Shown one piece after another: positions 16,816 to 26,348 of a DNA stretch of 64,000 nt (position 1 is the stretch's first letter; each line of letters opens with the position of its first letter). Location: the NCBI RefSeq assembly GCF_963677565.1, contig NZ_OY781981.1:3402001-3466000 (forward strand). The letters run 5' to 3'. Below the pieces are notes generated by a model, which saw only the letters and a program-made list of their open reading frames with translations, was not told the DNA's origin and ran no database searches. The DNA is from an uncultured Draconibacterium sp. (GTDB taxonomy: Bacteria; Bacteroidota; Bacteroidia; Bacteroidales; Prolixibacteraceae). The translations under genes and the position numbers were made by a program.

Positions 16816-19794
16816 TTATCTATTGATTAGTTTCAAGGTTGAAATTCCCTCTGAAGTTTGCAATTTGCAAAAATAAATTCCACTGGTAGGCAACGAATTT
16901 GAAAGGGGAACTTTATGTGTTCCGGCATTGAGCTTTCTATTTAAAATTGTAAAGATTTTTCTTCCATTTAAATCAAAAATGGAAAGGTCTACTTTCTCGT
17001 TATTGTTTAAATGGAAAGTCGCAACTGATTGTTGATTCAAAGGGTTGGGATAGCAGGTAAACCTCAAAGGAATTTGAGTTTCAGAAATATTTGTTACCAT
17101 TTCCGAATAATCAATTGACTTTTCTGTAATCCTTAATTCATCAATCCAACCGTCGAATTGAATGTTACTGCCTCCATCAACACCTCCAATAAATAAATCG
17201 TTTTCCGAATGATTAAGTATGCCATCGTTCCCGGATGGGAAATCTCTTGAATCCTCGAAAATAAGTTTGCGGTGTTCATTATGAACGTAAAAACTTACCT
17301 TTCTTTTATTGGCATTTCCAGTTATTGCAACATGATACCATTTCCCTTTCTCCAGCTTCTGGTTTTGAAAAAATCCAGCTTCCGACTGGTCGTTAAACCT
17401 GGCATAACCCCCAAATCCGTTTCCATTTCCATCGAGCCAGATCCCAAAAGATTCTCCCTTTTCAAGAATAAGTGGATATTCTGTTTTTTCTGTGCCTATT
17501 TCATTATATTTTACCCAGGTTTCAATAGTCCAATTGTTGCCCAGATCTAGTTCTTCAGTATGCCCTATTCGTAGACAATGCCATTCTGCATCATTGGTAT
17601 TATTTACTCTAAAAGCTTTACCCAGGTGTAAATCGTAATTTTCATCATAAATTTTATATTCTACACTTCTTTCTTCAGGAATAACAGTGTTATTGGCTTC
17701 ATTGGAAACAGCCTCTTCAAAATGCATTAATAGCATAGTGTTTTCATCGTTTTTATAAACTCCTCCTACTAATCCTTCTTCCATGATACGGAATGATTCT
17801 GATTTGAAAAATACTGAATCATTTGCCAAGTTTGTTGCCTTAAGTTGTACTGAATTGTGTGTAAGATTGGGCATGGTAAAACTTTGCAGATTTTCAGCAG
17901 ATGTTATAGAGTCACATAAGGTTTTCCAGCTTTCTCCGGTTGAATATTCCAGCTTAAATGCTTTTATACCTTCCGAATTCCAATAAACTGGTTGCTTTGT
18001 ACCTGACTGAAAATAGGTGTTGTTTTGTGGATAATTAAAAGTAATTTCTTGTTTGTCGAAAACATTAAAGGTATTACAACGACGATAAATGTTACCATCC
18101 AAAGTGTCGCTTACTCTTACTTTGTATTCTTCCGAAACGGTTTCAGGAATTGTCCACAAGTATTTGCCGATTGAAGCATCAACGTTTTCGGCTATGGTTT
18201 GCCAATTTTTGCCAGCATCGGTTGAATATTCCAAAAGAACTGTGTTTATATTTGAAGAAGTCCATTTTATTTCTTTCTGGGTTTGTTTTTGTATGTATTC
18301 GCTTCCTTTGGGGTAATCGAGCGTGAGTGTTTTTCCATTCCAGTCGGGTTCGGCACCAATTATGATGGATTGAAATTTACCATAAGGAAAAGAATCGATG
18401 TCTACCCAAAAGTCAACTTCGCCAAATGATTCATCCGAATGGAACTTATCTTCTGAGTTATATCCATCAACTATATAATAATGGCCTGCGGCACCACCTT
18501 CATCGAATACTTCTTCTAAACCGGCTGCCATAATCGGTCTTCCATGACTTAGCTCATTTTTAAATATTTTAATCCATTCTTCTTTTGTAAACTGATGTCT
18601 GAAATAGAGTTTCATCCCTTTTTTGTAATGAAAATATTCTTCCAGAAATTGCGGCATTGAGCTCATCGCGTCGTAGTATATCCGTGTTACAGCACTTACT
18701 TGTTTTGCAAATAATGCTGACGGGCCATATTCTTCTTCTGTAGGATTGGGGCCAAATTTGTCTGGCATTAGATCAAACAGATATTCGGTATTATCAAGAT
18801 CTGCCTGCCAGTGCACAGGGCCAAACCAATAATCGATATTACCTGAAGGAAACCTTGGATGCTCCCAGTAGTGTAACAAACGAATCATAATGGTCATTCC
18901 GCAGCTGTTGCCTTTATATTTTTCTCCTGTTACAGTATCTATTGGAAAATAATTGATAATTGGGGGATAATAAGTCGTCCATCTGTCGCGTAGCATCTGA
19001 GGGACTGAATCTTTAAATTCATCTGTGTTTATTTCTGCTATTATATCATCCCTGTAAGCTAGTTTCTTATTGCATATCCTTAACTCATCAATCCATCCAT
19101 CGAAATAGGAATTATCATTATTGCCGAAACCAATAAAGAGTTTTTCATTGCTATTAAAGGGAGGAGTAGGCCCGAAGCCGGTACTTGCAAAAATTTCATT
19201 ATAATTTTCATCCCTGATAAGTAAATCCATATACATCCAGTATTTCGGGGCTTTTTGCGGTTTAAGTGTCAGAGACATATGGTACCATTCATTCTTATTG
19301 ATTACTTTCGGAAGGGTACCTGTGTCAAAACCTCTATTGTATTCATCGTTTTCACAATTTAAAGTTGCCCATAACGTATTTTCCAATGCCCCTAATCCAG
19401 CGCTGTAGTCTGCAGACCATGCCTCGCCTTTTCTAAATAAAATGGGAGTATATGTGTGGTCTTCTCCCCATGAATTTATCTTAAACCAACATTCAATAGA
19501 AAATTCTTCCGTAATATTTAATTCATCATAAAAAGGAACTTCAATCCAGCTTTGTTTATCAGCAGTTGAATTGTCGAGTCGCAGGGCTTGCCCATGTATG
19601 CCAGCTTCGTACGAAACTCCTGAACCGTGAGTCAATCCATTGTTTCCAATACCTGAAGAGTTGGTTGCATCACCATCAAAGTGCATTAGCAGAACTGTGT
19701 TTTCATCGGTGGTGTAGGGACCACCAGTTTCCTGGGCTATTACAAATTTTGAAACAAAAAGGCAAAATAGAATTAAGGTTAAGGTTTTCATCAC
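16816..19794 (-). CDS. Secreted LamG / C10-like cysteine peptidase / LamG protein with T9SS sorting domain
   Basis: The 992-aa protein has a signal peptide (to VIAQ), a first LamG-type concanavalin domain (about 30-250), a streptopain-like (C10) peptidase domain (about 275-480), an immunoglobulin-like stretch with TSSNINTVLLEYSTDAGKNW (about 500-680), a second LamG domain (about 690-910) and a C-terminal T9SS type A sorting domain starting FTCYPNPLNQQ. Catalytic Cys298 is in GNSCGMTIMIRLLHYW and His438 in AGHYYIVDGYN, with YGPSA between them as in C10 enzymes. It is expected to be secreted through T9SS and attached to the surface. LamG domains on both sides suggest it binds glycan or matrix while cutting protein. 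Confidence 0.85.
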   Translation of the reverse strand: MMKTLTLILFCLFVSKFVIAQETGGPYTTDENTVLLMHFDGDATNSSGIGNNGLTHGSGVSYEAGIHGQALRLDNSTADKQSWIEVPFYDELNITEEFSIECWFKINSWGEDHTYTPILFRKGEAWSADYSAGLGALENTLWATLNCENDEYNRGFDTGTLPKVINKNEWYHMSLTLKPQKAPKYWMYMDLLIRDENYNEIFASTGFGPTPPFNSNEKLFIGFGNNDNSYFDGWIDELRICNKKLAYRDDIIAEINTDEFKDSVPQMLRDRWTTYYPPIINYFPIDTVTGEKYKGNSCGMTIMIRLLHYWEHPRFPSGNIDYWFGPVHWQADLDNTEYLFDLMPDKFGPNPTEEEYGPSALFAKQVSAVTRIYYDAMSSMPQFLEEYFHYKKGMKLYFRHQFTKEEWIKIFKNELSHGRPIMAAGLEEVFDEGGAAGHYYIVDGYNSEDKFHSDESFGEVDFWVDIDSFPYGKFQSIIIGAEPDWNGKTLTLDYPKGSEYIQKQTQKEIKWTSSNINTVLLEYSTDAGKNWQTIAENVDASIGKYLWTIPETVSEEYKVRVSDTLDGNIYRRCNTFNVFDKQEITFNYPQNNTYFQSGTKQPVYWNSEGIKAFKLEYSTGESWKTLCDSITSAENLQSFTMPNLTHNSVQLKATNLANDSVFFKSESFRIMEEGLVGGVYKNDENTMLLMHFEEAVSNEANNTVIPEERSVEYKIYDENYDLHLGKAFRVNNTNDAEWHCLRIGHTEELDLGNNWTIETWVKYNEIGTEKTEYPLILEKGESFGIWLDGNGNGFGGYARFNDQSEAGFFQNQKLEKGKWYHVAITGNANKRKVSFYVHNEHRKLIFEDSRDFPSGNDGILNHSENDLFIGGVDGGSNIQFDGWIDELRITEKSIDYSEMVTNISETQIPLRFTCYPNPLNQQSVATFHLNNNEKVDLSIFDLNGRKIFTILNRKLNAGTHKVPLSNSLPTSGIYFCKLQTSEGISTLKLINR

Positions 19795-19992
19795 AGATTT
19801 AGTTTTTTTGTTAACACAAAGGAGCGTAGTTGTAGGCGATTAAAAACAAAGAAGTTTTAAATGGTCGTGAACAAGGCTCTCATTTGGATAACGGTAAGTT
19901 GTTGATTTTTATCTTTTTGTATAATACCCATAAATTTAATGAATAATTATTTAAAAAAGAAGAGGGGGAGTTATGTTATAGAGAGTAGTAGT

Positions 19993-20970
19993 TTACTTTC
20001 CAAACACATAAATAACAGATAGTTGCTGTTGCTGATCAAGCGTGTTCCAATCAACGAAATGCATCGATAAATTGAATTTGCCTTGTATCTTTTCGTGGTT
20101 AATAAAATACCAAATCAGATCGGTACGCCAATAATCATCGGCCCGGTAATACGGATCACCATACATAAATTTATGTCCGCCGCCCATATTCAGCACCGAT
20201 TTTATTCCAATGTTTTTATAGCGGCCTTGTAACTCGGTAAATAATGTTGTCGATACATCGTATCCGTCAGTTACACCACGTTCACGATAAGTTGAATTGA
20301 GAATACCAGCTTTAAAATAACCATCAACTTTTGAATTTTCTTTCGTGCGAATTCCTGCCTGAAGGGCAAATCCCATAAAATCTTCAATGTGCAATGGCGG
20401 GTTGTTATAAAGTGTATGCGCATTATGAAACATTAGCAGGTAGTTTTGGAGGAACAAGTTCTTATGGAATATCTCGCCCGAAAAACCGGCCATAAACTGC
20501 TCGCGTTGTGTTTCGGTTTGGCGGCCTACCCAGTCAACAAAACCATTCTGATGCCCCCAGTCCCAACGTATTTCGCCAAAAAGTCCTTCAATATTTGGTC
20601 GGTAATAAAGGAGGGTGTCGGTTAGCATTGCCAACGGAAAATCAATTTTATCTTTCCGGGGAAAGGCACCAAAAGCAAATTCTTTGTCTTCGTCCTGAAA
20701 CTGATAATACAGTGTGAGTTTTGGTTTTTGCGCATCAATATCGCTGCCAAATTCAAGTAAGTGACTTAATCCGCCGCGTAATTGATGGTTATCAATATCA
20801 ACTCCAACCTCAAAAGCACCACGGCTGCCCATTATTGTTTGCGGATAGGCAAATGGTTGCGTAAACTCACGGTTATCGCCAATACCTTCAAATAATACCT
20901 GGTACTTAAACTCCTGCGCACCTGATAACAATGTGCTGAATAGAATTAGTATAAATAGTGCTTTCTTCAT
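19993..20970 (-). CDS. Outer-membrane beta-barrel-like protein of unknown function
   Basis: The 325-aa protein has a signal peptide (MKKALFILILFSTLLSGAQ). The mature part is rich in alternating aromatic and polar strands (for example KLTLYYQFQ, LIWYFINHE, LSVIYVFGK at the C terminus), which is typical of an outer-membrane barrel with a terminal aromatic-rich strand. I do not recognise a named family. It is isolated: 198 nt separate it from the T9SS gene downstream of it on the map and 122 nt from the next gene. Confidence 0.7.
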   Translation of the reverse strand: MKKALFILILFSTLLSGAQEFKYQVLFEGIGDNREFTQPFAYPQTIMGSRGAFEVGVDIDNHQLRGGLSHLLEFGSDIDAQKPKLTLYYQFQDEDKEFAFGAFPRKDKIDFPLAMLTDTLLYYRPNIEGLFGEIRWDWGHQNGFVDWVGRQTETQREQFMAGFSGEIFHKNLFLQNYLLMFHNAHTLYNNPPLHIEDFMGFALQAGIRTKENSKVDGYFKAGILNSTYRERGVTDGYDVSTTLFTELQGRYKNIGIKSVLNMGGGHKFMYGDPYYRADDYWRTDLIWYFINHEKIQGKFNLSMHFVDWNTLDQQQQLSVIYVFGK

Positions 20971-21016
20971 TGGAATGTAGAATTACATTGCGAATGTAGT
21001 AAAACCTTTAGCAATT

Positions 21017-21046
21017 GATAAATTGAAAAACGATAAATTGAAAAAC
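21017..21046. repeat. Tandem 15-bp duplication
   Basis: GATAAATTGAAAAAC occurs twice head to tail with no mismatch, just upstream of the beta-barrel gene start region. It looks like a simple slippage duplication. Confidence 0.8.
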
Positions 21047-21055
21047 TGTTCAAAG

Positions 21056-21101
21056 TAAAAATGCGACTGAAAACTGCTACTGCCAACTGATTTCAGTCGC
21101 A
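21056..21101 (-). terminator. Terminator overlapping the stop codon of the stress-protein gene
   Basis: An 11-bp perfect stem (TGCGACTGAAA at 21062-21072 and TTTCAGTCGCA at 21091-21101) ends in five T residues on the minus strand. The TGA stop of the upstream gene lies inside the stem, so the last codons double as terminator. Confidence 0.85.
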
Positions 21102-21905
21102 CAAAATATAATTATCCTTTCTTGGATTAATGACCATAACCGGCAATTTGCCAGCCCGGCTAACAATCTTTCTTTCAGGCAAACCAATTAAAAGATCAAG
21201 AGGAGTGATACTTGAACTCCCCAATATTACAAGCAGGTTGCAATCGGAAGCCAGAGCAAGGTCGAGTGCCTCAAACACATTGCGAAGACTCGATTTATTC
21301 CCCTTGTAAAGTTTATGTTTGATTTTGAATTTGCGGTACAGTTTGCGTGTGAGTTCTGCATTCTTACTCACTTTATGTTGGGCTTCTTTTGTTTTATCGT
21401 TGGCGGCTATAGTAACAATTTCTGCATTGTTAAACCGACCAAAATACGAGCACCAAAGCGAGCTGTCGCTTACTTCTTTTCGCATATCAATGGGTTGAAC
21501 AAGATGGTCGTAATTCTTTATATTCGACTCTGGATGCACAAAAATAAAGGGGACAGATGTTTCTGCAAGTGCTTTCGAATAGCTCTTAAAATTCGTAATG
21601 TTCAGAACAAAAATGATTGCTTCGTAGTCAACAGCAAGTTGATCGGGTAAACGCGATTCATTTTCACTAAACAATAGTGTTGAAATCTTTTGTTGTGGTA
21701 ACTCATTTCGTACAACGGCGGCATATTCTCGCAGCTTTTCCTTGAATTCTCCGTGTTTTTTTTTGTGCTTTGGATGGTAATTGTAAAGCAAACAAAGTTC
21801 CTTTTTAAAAATAGCTGCCAGTTTCAGTCCATGAAGAATCAGGTTCTGATCCGTATCTCTGAGCTCGGTATAAACAACTATTTTCTGTTCTTTGTTGTCG
21901 GTCAT
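21093..21905 (-). CDS. Universal stress protein (UspA) family protein
   Basis: With start at 21905 (MTDNKEQKIVVYTEL) the protein has 270 residues, the length of a two-domain Usp. The N-terminal Rossmann-like strand IVVYTEL is followed by repeated alpha/beta units, and the C terminus has the typical SSSITPLDLLIGLPERKIV...GKLPVMVI ending. The glycine-rich ATP-binding signature is imperfect. Two upstream in-frame Met codons (21983, 22016) would extend it by up to 37 residues, but they leave only 3 nt to the divergent gene and no room for promoters. The role is a general stress or energy response; the partner gene is an acyl-CoA synthetase. Confidence 0.75.
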   Translation of the reverse strand: MTDNKEQKIVVYTELRDTDQNLILHGLKLAAIFKKELCLLYNYHPKHKKKHGEFKEKLREYAAVVRNELPQQKISTLLFSENESRLPDQLAVDYEAIIFVLNITNFKSYSKALAETSVPFIFVHPESNIKNYDHLVQPIDMRKEVSDSSLWCSYFGRFNNAEIVTIAANDKTKEAQHKVSKNAELTRKLYRKFKIKHKLYKGNKSSLRNVFEALDLALASDCNLLVILGSSSITPLDLLIGLPERKIVSRAGKLPVMVINPRKDNYILCD

Positions 21906-22019
21906 TTGTGGTTTTTCATGTAAAAATAAGTATTTAAACCATCCTTTTTTTTTATGTTGAAAAAAATCAGGAATGGTTAACATGGATTTACCTACTTTTA
22001 TGCTGCTAAAGCGCAAACT

Positions 22020-24077
22020 ATGATTAACGAGAAACTGCTAAAACCCAACAGTATTGTTGTTGTTGGAGCTTCAAATAATATTACAAAACCCGGAGGGAAG
22101 ATCATAAAGAACCTTTTGGATCATCATTTTTCCGGCGATCTTTTTGCCATCAATCCCAACGAATCAAAAATTCAGGGAGTGCCCTCTTTCCCCGATGTGG
22201 CCGAATTACCCGAGATTGATTTGGCTATTTTGGCCATTCCAGCAAAATATTGTTTGCAAACAATTACCGATTTGGCAGAGCAAAACAACACCAAGGCTTT
22301 TATAATTATTTCGGCAGGATTTGGAGAAACCAACGATGCCGGTAAAGAACTGGAGCAACAAATTGTTAAGGTTGTTGAAGATCACGATGCTTGTTTAATT
22401 GGCCCGAACTGTATTGGAGTGATGACGCCCTGGCATGCCAGCGTGTTTACAACGCCAATTCCTGAATTGACATCCGAAGGTTGCGACTTTATCTCAGGCT
22501 CGGGAGCAACAGCAGTTTTTATTATGGAATCGGGAATTCCGAAAGGTTTGCGTTTTGCCAGTGTTTTTTCGGTTGGAAACAGTGCACAGCTTGGTGTTGA
22601 AGATGTACTGGCCTATCTCGATGAGCATTATGTGGAAGGTGAAAGTCCGCGCGTAAAACTATTATATATCGAAAATATCAACGATCCGGATAAGTTGCTG
22701 CACCATGCCAGTTCATTAATCCGAAAAGGATGCCGGATTGCCGCTATTAAGGCCGGAAGTTCATCGGCCGGAAGTCGCGCTGCATCGTCACATACAGGGG
22801 CACTAACCAGTTCTGATGCAGCCGTGGAAGCCTTGTTCCGAAAAGCTGGAATTGTACGTTGCTACGGACGCGAGGAATTAACAACTGTTGCCAGTGTTTT
22901 TATGTGTAAAGAATTACAGGGTGAGAAACTGGCCATTATCACACACGCCGGTGGACCGGGAGTTATGCTTACCGATGCACTGGAAGACGGCGGACTGAAA
23001 ATTCCGGAAATTGCCGATTCGGAAGCCAAAACAGTTTTGTTGCAAAAGTTATTTCCCGGTTCGTCGGTTGAAAATCCCATTGATTTCCTGGCAACCGGAA
23101 CGGCCGAACAATTGGGACATATAATTGATGCGTGCGAGAAAGACTTTGATGTAGATGGGTTGGCCGTTATTTATGGTAGCCCGGGATTGTTTCCTATTGG
23201 CGATGTTTACGATGTTCTTTCTGAAAAAATGAAAGTTTGTAAAAAGCCCATTTACCCGATTTTACCATCGATTATTAATGTGAAAGACGATGTAGCTCAT
23301 TTTCTTTCGCACGGAAATGTAAACTTTCCGGATGAGGTATTACTCGGACGCGCGCTAACTAAGGTAATGAATACACCGAGGCCGGTAGCTGCAACAGAGA
23401 TTGAGCATGGTATTGACCCGGAAGCAGTGAAAACAATACTTGCCAAAACAAAAGATGGTTATCAACCGCCGGAAGTGATTCACGAATTGTTTGATGTGGC
23501 CGGAATACCAAGGGTAAAAGAAATAGTAGCAAAATCCGAGTCGGAAGCGGTGTTGGCAGCTATGAATATTGGTTTTCCGGTGGTAATGAAAGTGGTTGGA
23601 CCGGTACACAAAACTGAAGTTGGTGGAGTAATTCTAAACGTTAGAAACGTAACGCAGGTGCGCAAAGAGTTTCATCACCTGTTTGAAATTGAAGGAACCG
23701 AAGGAGTGTTGATTGCACAGATGGCATCGGGTAACGAGCTGTTTCTGGGAGCTACCTACGAAGAGACATTTGGCCATGTTGTGCTGTGCGGAATGGGTGG
23801 TATTTACGTAGAGGTAATGAAAGATGTTGCATCAGGACTGGCGCCGTTAACACACGACGAAGCCCGGTCGATGGTTACCAGTTTAAAGTCATATAAAATT
23901 CTGAAAGGTTTCCGGAAGCAGGAAGGTGTAAATATTGAGAAGTATGTAGATATTATCGTGCGCCTGTCGTGGTTGCTGCGCTACGCAACCGAAATTAAAG
24001 AAATTGACATCAACCCGCTTTTGGGTAACGAACAGGAAATACTTGCCGTTGATGCCCGCATTCGTATCGAACGTTAA
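22020..24077 (+). CDS. Acetate/acyl-CoA ligase (ADP-forming), fused alpha-beta subunits
   Basis: This enzyme converts acyl-CoA + ADP + Pi to the free acid + ATP + CoA, giving substrate-level ATP during fermentation of sugars or amino acids. The 685-aa chain carries a CoA-binding Rossmann domain (SIVVVGASNN, residues 1-130), succinyl-CoA-ligase-like domains with the phospho-histidine segment SSHTGALTSSD, and a C-terminal ATP-grasp domain (about 470-685, GFPVVMKVVGPVHKTEVGGV). The order is alpha then beta. It is divergent from the Usp gene and ends at an inverted-repeat element that separates it from the convergent cytochrome gene. Confidence 0.92.
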   Translation: MINEKLLKPNSIVVVGASNNITKPGGKIIKNLLDHHFSGDLFAINPNESKIQGVPSFPDVAELPEIDLAILAIPAKYCLQTITDLAEQNNTKAFIIISAGFGETNDAGKELEQQIVKVVEDHDACLIGPNCIGVMTPWHASVFTTPIPELTSEGCDFISGSGATAVFIMESGIPKGLRFASVFSVGNSAQLGVEDVLAYLDEHYVEGESPRVKLLYIENINDPDKLLHHASSLIRKGCRIAAIKAGSSSAGSRAASSHTGALTSSDAAVEALFRKAGIVRCYGREELTTVASVFMCKELQGEKLAIITHAGGPGVMLTDALEDGGLKIPEIADSEAKTVLLQKLFPGSSVENPIDFLATGTAEQLGHIIDACEKDFDVDGLAVIYGSPGLFPIGDVYDVLSEKMKVCKKPIYPILPSIINVKDDVAHFLSHGNVNFPDEVLLGRALTKVMNTPRPVAATEIEHGIDPEAVKTILAKTKDGYQPPEVIHELFDVAGIPRVKEIVAKSESEAVLAAMNIGFPVVMKVVGPVHKTEVGGVILNVRNVTQVRKEFHHLFEIEGTEGVLIAQMASGNELFLGATYEETFGHVVLCGMGGIYVEVMKDVASGLAPLTHDEARSMVTSLKSYKILKGFRKQEGVNIEKYVDIIVRLSWLLRYATEIKEIDINPLLGNEQEILAVDARIRIER

Positions 24078-24093
24078 TTAAATTTATAAATAA

Positions 24094-24216
24094 CGGCTGT
24101 TTCTGAAGTAATATGCATCGTCGTTCTGAACTTGTTTCAGAATCTACTACATCAAAGACCCTGAAAAAAGTTCAGGGTGACGACTACTAGTAAAGCAATT
24201 ACTTCATAAACAGCCG
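24094..24216. repeat. 123-bp inverted-repeat element (probable dispersed MITE-like repeat) between convergent genes
   Basis: Outer arms at 24094-24112 and 24198-24216 pair at 18 of 19 positions. Inside are two smaller palindromes, TTCTGAAC-TTG-TTTCAGAA and CCCTGAA-AAAAG-TTCAGGG, bracketed by TCGTCG and GACGAC. This nested design is typical of dispersed repeats in Bacteroidota genomes. It probably also ends transcription from both convergent genes. Confidence 0.75.
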
Positions 24217-24233
24217 CTAAAGAGTTAAATCCC

Positions 24234-24830
24234 CTACATTCCTGTAGGAGGAACGGCTGCCGGAACTACATTTTTCACCGGCTTTATACTTTTCAGATAG
24301 GCAAAAATAGCTGCAATATCTTCATCTTCTATATTCTTAAAATTCTCAACAGGCATTGGCGGTAATAAAGCCCGGGTTCCGTCCAATCCTTTATATTTAC
24401 CTTCCTTCATCGCCTTTTTAAACTGGTCCAGTGTCCATGTTCCAATACCTGTGGCATCGGGTGTTAGGTTGGCCGCAAACGACATTCCCCATGGTCCTGA
24501 GCTGCCTGTTAAATCGGGATAAAAAGTAGCAAAGCCTTGTTGTGTCATTTCTGTACTTAAATCCATTATCGGCCGATCTTCGGGATAGCCCGACAGCAAT
24601 AACTCCGGTATCAATTCAGGGCCATTTGCACCCATTCGCTTTGGTGTGTGGCAATCGTTGCAACCCATAATTGTTACCAGGTACTCGCCACGCACAACCA
24701 GTTCCTCTGCTGATAATTCAGCCGGTTGAGCTGCCTCGGCCGTCGGTTTCGAATTGTTAGTGCACGAAAAATTCAGCAGGGTTAAAAACAGGGCTCCAAA
24801 AAACAGCCAGACAAAATTGTTCTTTCTCAT
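24234..24830 (-). CDS. Monohaem c-type cytochrome lipoprotein
   Basis: The 198-aa protein has a lipoprotein signal ending LLNFSCTN. The haem-binding motif is CNDCH (CxxCH) within TIMGCNDCHTPK, and a distal Met is probably supplied by ALLPPMPVEN. The C-terminal helix EDEDIAAIFAYLKSIKP is the usual last helix of a class I cytochrome c domain. It probably carries electrons at the periplasmic face. No oxidase or dehydrogenase gene lies beside it, so the partner is unknown. Confidence 0.88.
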   Translation of the reverse strand: MRKNNFVWLFFGALFLTLLNFSCTNNSKPTAEAAQPAELSAEELVVRGEYLVTIMGCNDCHTPKRMGANGPELIPELLLSGYPEDRPIMDLSTEMTQQGFATFYPDLTGSSGPWGMSFAANLTPDATGIGTWTLDQFKKAMKEGKYKGLDGTRALLPPMPVENFKNIEDEDIAAIFAYLKSIKPVKNVVPAAVPPTGM

Positions 24831-25060
24831 TTTAAATAATTTAAGTTAAACAATTACGAGAATAGCTTTCTACTCCCGATATGGCCAGTTGATGTTTTTT
24901 AAAGTGCGTATTGTGTATGTAGGTGGAATATGACTTTCAATTTACACCTTATTAAGATTAATTCAAAATAAAAAGCCGGAATGATTTTTCGCAATCAGAA
25001 CTATTCAGCGTAGTTATTGTCCAGATATTTTTAATTTGGCAAAATCAAAAACACAAGAGT

Positions 25061-26305
25061 ATGCACAAACATGTAGCGTTAAACGGCGACGACCTGGCGA
25101 TGGATTCAGCTTTTATAAAAAAGCTTTTAAAAGGGGAGAGTGTGGAGTATTTTACTGAACTGCAGGGGAAAAGGGGAGTGTTGTTTTCGAATATTACGCT
25201 GGCGCTGTTTATCGAGGATGAATTCAGACACGATAATTTTGAACTGACGAAAAGCTATGGACGAAGCATACGCACCTTGTCAAGCGGAGAGCAAAAAAAG
25301 GTGCTACTGGAATTTCTGATGGCGAAAAAGCCCGATTTTATTATTATGGATAATCCTTTTGATGCGCTGGATGTAGTTTCGGTAAAACAGCTTAAAGCAC
25401 GTTTAGTTTCGATTGCTGATGAAATGACCGTTATACAGGTATTTAAACGCAAGTCCGACCTCTTGCCGTTTATTCAGCATGCCATGCGAATTGACAATGG
25501 AAAAGTAGTTTATGCAGATGGAATAGAACAATACCTTGAAAAGTTTGAACCGGATGCCCGCGCAAATTTCAAGCTTGATATTCCCGGCCCTATACAAGAA
25601 CAACACGAGCGTTATGAAGAATTGATAAAACTTAACGATGTAACGGTACATTATCACGACCGGCCCATTTTGAACGCGATAAGCTGGACTATTAAAGCCG
25701 GTGAGTTCTGGCAATTGAAAGGCCCCAACGGATCGGGTAAAACCACCATTTTAACCATGATAAACGGCGATAACCCAAAAGCTTTTGGGCAGAACATTGA
25801 ATTGTTTGGCCGGCGAAAGGGGACAGGCGAAAGTGTTTGGGAAATCAAAAAAAAGATAGGGTATTTTACACCCTCGATGATGGAGCTGTTTACACGTCGA
25901 AATACGGCTGAACAGATGATTGTTTCCGGCTTTCATGATTCTATAGGACTTTATCGTAAAGCCAGCGATATACAAAAACATGTGGCTGGCGAGTGGTTAA
26001 AAGTTTTGGGCTTGGAAGCGAAAAGCAGGAATGCTTTTGTCGATCTTTCGCAGGTGCATCGCCGCATGGTTTTAATTGCCCGTGCCATGGTGAAACATCC
26101 GCCATTGTTAATTCTCGACGAGCCTTCAACCGGACTTGATGATAAAAGTGCGGTGCTATTGTCGGCGCTTATCAATAAAATTGCCGTCGAAAGTCAAACA
26201 GCTATTCTCTATGTTTCGCACCGAAAAGAACCCGATTTAAAGCCCCAGTTTGTATTTGAATTAATACCCGGAGAAAATGGTTCGGTGGGAGAAATTTTGC
26301 GTTAA
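25061..26305 (+). CDS. Double ABC ATPase, ModF-like, with one degenerate half
   Basis: The 414-aa soluble protein contains two ABC ATPase halves. The first (about 1-175) has a good signature (RTLSSGEQKKV) and Walker B (DFIIMDNPFDALD) but no Walker A in the open frame. The second (about 190-414) has Walker A (GPNGSGKTT) and Walker B (LLILDEPSTGLD), but its signature has decayed to LSQVHRR. One composite site (second-half Walker A/B with first-half signature) can therefore be complete. Length and layout resemble ModF/PhrA, linked to molybdate in enterobacteria, but no molybdenum genes are near, so the substrate is open. No membrane partner is visible. Confidence 0.8.
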   Translation: MHKHVALNGDDLAMDSAFIKKLLKGESVEYFTELQGKRGVLFSNITLALFIEDEFRHDNFELTKSYGRSIRTLSSGEQKKVLLEFLMAKKPDFIIMDNPFDALDVVSVKQLKARLVSIADEMTVIQVFKRKSDLLPFIQHAMRIDNGKVVYADGIEQYLEKFEPDARANFKLDIPGPIQEQHERYEELIKLNDVTVHYHDRPILNAISWTIKAGEFWQLKGPNGSGKTTILTMINGDNPKAFGQNIELFGRRKGTGESVWEIKKKIGYFTPSMMELFTRRNTAEQMIVSGFHDSIGLYRKASDIQKHVAGEWLKVLGLEAKSRNAFVDLSQVHRRMVLIARAMVKHPPLLILDEPSTGLDDKSAVLLSALINKIAVESQTAILYVSHRKEPDLKPQFVFELIPGENGSVGEILR

Positions 26306-26348
26306 AGCTTTTTTGTTAGTTGGTAGCGGAAATCAAGTTGAATTTATA

